Origin: Pseudomonas sp. PDM05
Lineage (GTDB): Bacteria > Pseudomonadota > Gammaproteobacteria > Pseudomonadales > Pseudomonadaceae
Length of the DNA stretch: 64,000 bases
NCBI RefSeq assembly: GCF_014851685.1
Contig: NZ_JACVAC010000010.1
Location: forward strand, 165,057 to 229,056
Direction: 5' to 3'
Under the pieces are notes generated by a model. That model was not told the DNA's origin. It saw nothing but the letters and a program-made list of their open reading frames with translations, and searched no databases. Both the position numbers and the translations under genes were made by a program. Positions 61,001 to 64,000 of the stretch are shown one piece after another (within the stretch, counting starts at the first letter, position 1; each line of letters begins with the position of its first letter).

Positions 61001-63869
61001 CGTATAGATCAAGCAGCGCTTCGCAGAGTTCGTCAATGGCGTGCAGGTCGGCGATGTGCGCGCCTTCCCCCAGCGTGGTCAGCTCGTCAAGCAGCGCAGT
61101 GAGTTCCTGGCGTTCGCCGGGGTGCTGTTGCCAGCGGCGCAGCAGGGTTTCGGCATCGAGCAGGATGTCCATGCCCTGGGCCAGGAAGTTGGCGATCAAT
61201 TGTGGGTCGCGCTTGATGCGCAGGCCGGTGTTCGGCGCATCGAGCAGCGCGGCCAACTGATGATCGAGCAGGGCCTGGATGCGCTTGATCAGGTCCGGCG
61301 CGCCTTTGATCGGTGCCAGCGGGTCGCGGTCCAGGTGGCGCAAGCCGCGCTGGAACAGGCCCTCGGCTTCCAGCAGCAACTCCACTTCATCCAGGTCCAG
61401 CGGCAGGCGATGGGCCTTGTACTCGCGGGTCAGGTGATCCAGCGGGCGCGCCAGTTCGGCGATGGGCAACACGCCGGCCATATAGGCGCTGCCCTTGAGG
61501 GTATGCAGGGCGCGTTGCAGTTCATCGCTGACTTGCAGCGGCACATGCTCGGCGGCCTGGTGCAGGAAGTGGTTGAGGCTTTCCAGGTGGCTTTGGACCT
61601 CGTTGCGGAAGATCTCCAGCAGCATCGGGTCGTGGGGTTCGGCGGCAGGTGCCGGCGCGCCGCTGGCCAGGGCGTGGGCGCGGGCGGCCAGGGCGTCGAC
61701 TTCATCGCGTTGGTGCTGGTCGTCAGTGGCGAAGTCGGCGATCAATTCCGGCAGCAGGGCGACGGCGTCGTCCAGCACCTGTTGCACGTCGGGCCCCAGC
61801 GCCACGCTGCGTTCCAGCACACGGTTGAGCAGGTTTTCCACGGCCCAGGCCAGCTCCGCCAATACCAGCGCACGCACCATGCGCCCGCTGCCCTTGAGCG
61901 TGTGGAAGGCGCGGCGCATTTCGCCCAAAGCCGCCTTGTCGGCGCCGTTGGACAGGTGGCGGTGCAGCACGTCGAGGACTTCATCGGTTTCTTCGAGGAA
62001 CACTTCGCGCAGTTCATCGTCGATCGGTTCTTCGTCGGCCGGTGGCGGCAGCAGGCTGCCGGGGCGTTGCAGCGCCGGCGGGTTAAGCCGCGACGTGGGG
62101 TTGGCCAGGGCATCGAACTGCGATTGGCTCGGCGTGGCGTCCACCGTCAACGCGCCGTCCGGCGCCGCCAGCGCCTGGCGCCAGGGTTTCTCCGCCGGCA
62201 GGTAACCCAGCGCCGCCAGGCCCTGGGTGGCAGTTTCCAGGACCCGTTCGCCATCGGCGTCGGGGTCCTGGAGCATGCGTTCGAGGTAATACTCCAGGCT
62301 GCTGATCACATCGGCAAAATGCCCCAGTTCGGTTTCGGACGGCGGCACCTCGTTGACCATCAACTGTTCGTCGACGTAATGGGTGCAACCGCGCATCAGG
62401 CTCGCCGCCCGTGGCAGCGGGATCATCGCCAGCGCGCCGCGCACCTGGCTGAGCAGTTCCGGCAAAGACTCCAGGCGCTGGCTGTCCCAGTCGGCTTCGA
62501 CGCAATCGATCACCAGTTCCTTGGCCTGGCGCAGGCACTGGCAGGACTCGCGGATCACCAACTGATGGATCTGGGTCAGGTCGGTGGTGGGCAGGCGGCT
62601 GTCTTCGCGGCTTTCCGGCTCGACCGTGCCGACCATTCCCGCCAGCGTGGCTTCGACGTAGAGCAAGGCACCGGCGACGTCCATCAACACGGCGTCGTTG
62701 GGTTCGCGCTGGCCCTGGGCCAGGCTCAGCACCACGGCGAGTTGGTCGATGATCACTTTGCGCGGCTGGCCAAAGCCCAGCACTGCCAGGGTATCGGCGA
62801 TCTGCCGCAGTGGTGCGAGTAGCGCATCGAGGTCGCTGGTGTGCTGGCGGTCGCTGCGCACGAACAGGTCGAGGCGCTCCTTGACCCGCACCAGTTCTTC
62901 GCACAAGGCACCGAGCACCGAGCCCATGGCGTTGCGATCCGGCCCGGCCAGCCGTGCGCGTTCGGCGTCCACCACGGCACTGTCGGGCAAGGCTTCGTCG
63001 AGACCGTAACGTTCCTTCAGGCTTTGCATGCGCGGTGTCGGCCGGGTGACCTTGGCCACGTAGAACAGCAGGCTCTTGAGCAGGTCATCCGGCGCCGGCT
63101 GGTTGATCCCGCCGATGCCCTGGGCCAACAGGCGCTTGAGTTGCTTGTCACTGGCCTTGAGCAGGCTGCGCAGCGCCGGGCTGTTGGCGATCACGCCGGT
63201 GAGCATGCCTTCGACCAGCGCCGAGGTGACTTGCCACAGCGGCAACAACGGCGCGCCCTGGCACAGCGTTTCGAGGCGGGCGAAAACCCGTGCCATGTCT
63301 TCCAGGTTGCTGGGCCCATGGTCTTCACGCAGCAGCCCGGCAAGGGCTTGTTGCAGCAGTTGGTGCCACTGGCGCAGTTGTTCCTGCAGGTCGGGTGGCG
63401 CACGTTGGGCCAGCACGTCGTCGGGCAGCGGCGCAATCGACAGCAGTTGCGGGCTGAACAGGCTGGTTTCCGACAGCAGGCTTTCACCCCGCGCACTGCG
63501 CAGGTCGTTGAGCAACGGCAACACCACCAGCGGCAGGTCGCGGCGGGCGCTGTGCACGCGGTCAAGGTACAGCGGCAGTTGGCCGAGGGCTTGTTGCAGC
63601 AGGCGCACGCTTTCGTCGCGCTGGCTGACCTGGCCGGCCTGGAAGGCCAGGGCCAGGTGTTCGATCTCTTCGGCCAGCAGCGCCGCGCCGTAGAACTCGA
63701 CCATTTGCAGCGCGCCATGCACCTGGTGGATACCGGCCAGGCACTGGTCGATGACGGCGCTGTCGTTGGTTTCGACAAACGCATCCAGCGCCGAACGGGC
63801 CTGTTTCAGGGTTTCGGCAATGTCGCCCTTGACCCATTCGAGGGCCACGTAGTCGTGCCGATCAACCAT
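58050..63869 (-). CDS. chpA: ChpA: multi-Hpt chemotaxis-type hybrid histidine kinase
   Basis: A 1939-residue CheA-like kinase of the Pil-Chp (twitching/mechanosensing) pathway. Phosphotransfer histidines are His48 (IHQVHGAL), His656 (FHTLKGSG), His789 (LHTLKGSA), His1090 and His1228 (LHTLKGGARM). At least one degenerate domain without His lies between 430 and 530 (LSQVRGALAMI). Then come the dimerisation helix and ATPase (LEHMLRNAVDHGLESRDARL, GRGVGMDVV), a CheW domain (VQCADDQYAIPLNTIEGLVR) and a C-terminal receiver (LMLLDIEMPRMDG). It is shorter than P. aeruginosa ChpA. The start ATG 63869 has GGAG upstream. No chpB lies between chpA and chpC. Confidence 0.95.
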   Translation of the reverse strand: MVDRHDYVALEWVKGDIAETLKQARSALDAFVETNDSAVIDQCLAGIHQVHGALQMVEFYGAALLAEEIEHLALAFQAGQVSQRDESVRLLQQALGQLPLYLDRVHSARRDLPLVVLPLLNDLRSARGESLLSETSLFSPQLLSIAPLPDDVLAQRAPPDLQEQLRQWHQLLQQALAGLLREDHGPSNLEDMARVFARLETLCQGAPLLPLWQVTSALVEGMLTGVIANSPALRSLLKASDKQLKRLLAQGIGGINQPAPDDLLKSLLFYVAKVTRPTPRMQSLKERYGLDEALPDSAVVDAERARLAGPDRNAMGSVLGALCEELVRVKERLDLFVRSDRQHTSDLDALLAPLRQIADTLAVLGFGQPRKVIIDQLAVVLSLAQGQREPNDAVLMDVAGALLYVEATLAGMVGTVEPESREDSRLPTTDLTQIHQLVIRESCQCLRQAKELVIDCVEADWDSQRLESLPELLSQVRGALAMIPLPRAASLMRGCTHYVDEQLMVNEVPPSETELGHFADVISSLEYYLERMLQDPDADGERVLETATQGLAALGYLPAEKPWRQALAAPDGALTVDATPSQSQFDALANPTSRLNPPALQRPGSLLPPPADEEPIDDELREVFLEETDEVLDVLHRHLSNGADKAALGEMRRAFHTLKGSGRMVRALVLAELAWAVENLLNRVLERSVALGPDVQQVLDDAVALLPELIADFATDDQHQRDEVDALAARAHALASGAPAPAAEPHDPMLLEIFRNEVQSHLESLNHFLHQAAEHVPLQVSDELQRALHTLKGSAYMAGVLPIAELARPLDHLTREYKAHRLPLDLDEVELLLEAEGLFQRGLRHLDRDPLAPIKGAPDLIKRIQALLDHQLAALLDAPNTGLRIKRDPQLIANFLAQGMDILLDAETLLRRWQQHPGERQELTALLDELTTLGEGAHIADLHAIDELCEALLDLYGAVEESSLAVSERFFHEAELAHDALINMLDQLAAGQEISPVPTRLQALRELLDEALDPSATGLVKSDGSHALSIAELGAATAKLEHETAVDDEIVEIFLEEAVDILDSAGQSLKRWLLEPESSAPLSSLQRDLHTLKGGARMAEIGPVAELAHELEGLYEGLVDRRYSYSAELAQVLMASHERLALQLEELQHQQPLSDSAELVAKVRALRQSAPPPAAPQALENPGADPELLDIFLEEAADILDSSGSALLRWQAEPGNRQEVETLLRDLHTLKGGARMVEIGPIGDLAHELEFLYEGLSAGLLAPSAELFALLQGCHDRLAQMIDAVADGLPVGSVDKLIERIKSLVHPSNEPVLPVALPAGKAETVVDPAADMVKISADLLDDLVNLAGETSIFRGRIEQQVNDARIALSEVETTIERMRDQLRRLDTETQGRILSRQQAEAERLGYEEFDPLEMDRHSQLQQLSRALSESASDLLDLKDTLERRNSDAHDLLQQQARINTELQEGLMRTRMVPFERMLPRLKRIVRQVAGELGKDVEFIVGNAEGEMDRNVLERMAAPLEHMLRNAVDHGLESRDARLLAGKPEKGRITLDLTHEGGDIVFDMRDDGAGVPLEAVRRKAIKRGLLDPNQEISDRDVLQFILQPGFSTAEKITQISGRGVGMDVVHEEVRQLGGSMFIESTPGVGVHFRIRLPFTVSVNRALMVQCADDQYAIPLNTIEGLVRVLPHELAGHYQQDPPRYEYAGQRYELFYLGDLLHTVSRPKLLGQYQPVPVLLVQCNERRVAVHVDAMAGTREIVVKGLGPQFAGVQGVSGATILGDGRVVLIIDLLAHIRARQPALPAQVADAPLVLNDPLKKRPLLVLVVDDSVTVRKVTSRLLERNGMNVLTAKDGIDAIAVLEEHTPDLMLLDIEMPRMDGFEVAIQVRNDPRLMRLPIIMITSRTGQKHRDRAMAIGVNDYLGKPYQESVLLESIAYWSKSHA

Positions 63870-63935
63870 AACTGCTCCGCTTAGAATTCGTGGGTTGCTG
63901 GTAGTGCATCGCTCTCCAGACCAGAGGAGATCAAC

Positions 63936-64000
63936 TGTGGGAGCGGGCTTGCTCGCGAATGCGGTGGGTCAGCCGGCATCTGTATTGGCTGACCCACCGC
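63936..64000. repeat. REPIN, truncated by the window end
   Basis: GTGGGAGCGGGCTTGCTCGC followed by an internal GTCAGCC / GGCTGAC dyad; the second arm lies beyond base 64000. It is upstream of chpA. Confidence 0.85.

Overview
The window is a chromosomal segment of a Pseudomonas, most probably of the P. fluorescens group. It is GC-rich with strong third-position bias, the core genes follow a typical Pseudomonas order (tkt-epd-pgk-fba beside metK; rhlE, metF and ahcY; yceI, cytochrome b561, bioA and rsmE near chpA/chpC), and the intergenic spaces are full of REP/REPIN palindromes with GTGGGAGC(G/T)GGCTTGC arms.

Layout. 0-13 kb: end of a TldD/PmbA-type protein, an RhlA-like biosurfactant enzyme with an MFS exporter, DbpA, an HI0933-type flavoprotein, YccS, a solute-binding protein, ElaA, a small winged-helix protein, a YgjP-type peptidase and a REC-PAS-GGDEF-EAL protein. 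13-24 kb: PL7 alginate lyase, a small unknown, then fba, two lipoproteins (one MliC), pgk, epd and tkt on the minus strand, divergent from a SahR-like ArsR/methyltransferase regulator and metK. 24-33 kb: LigB flanked by small secreted DUF1090-like proteins, a c-type cytochrome, MltA, MAPEG, a Na+/H+ antiporter, a formate/nitrite-type channel, an ExoU-like patatin phospholipase and a thioesterase. 33-44 kb: an S-adenosylhomocysteine (SAH) riboswitch and ahcY, metF, a putative glycosyltransferase, a solute-binding protein, RhlE, YceI, cytochrome b561, BioA and RsmE. 44-57.6 kb is accessory: a DadA/RidA/solute-binding/LysR module, an AT-rich peptide-modification cluster, a hemolysin-III protein, HEPN-MNT and HigBA modules, a DUF6124-type gene with a switch-like leader, and a toxin-44/immunity pair placed between chpC and a duplicated copy of its 3' end. 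57.6-64 kb: chpC and the giant kinase gene chpA.

The most interesting region is 48.2-53.2 kb. It looks like an undescribed RiPP pathway: a 39-residue acidic, cysteine-free precursor peptide (48357-48476), a 10-bp hairpin, an 84-residue protein that may be a recognition element, a B12-type radical SAM enzyme, a divergent DUF692/MNIO iron oxidase, a 177-residue protein coupled to it by ATGA overlap (a candidate MNIO partner), and a polytopic exporter coupled by another ATGA. The base composition is unlike the flanks, which suggests horizontal acquisition. Other items to check are the RNA leader before the DUF6124 gene with three mutually exclusive CTGTTTAGG segments, the toxin insertion at chpC, an ExoU orthologue with no chaperone gene, and combined riboswitch and SahR-type control of the SAM cycle.
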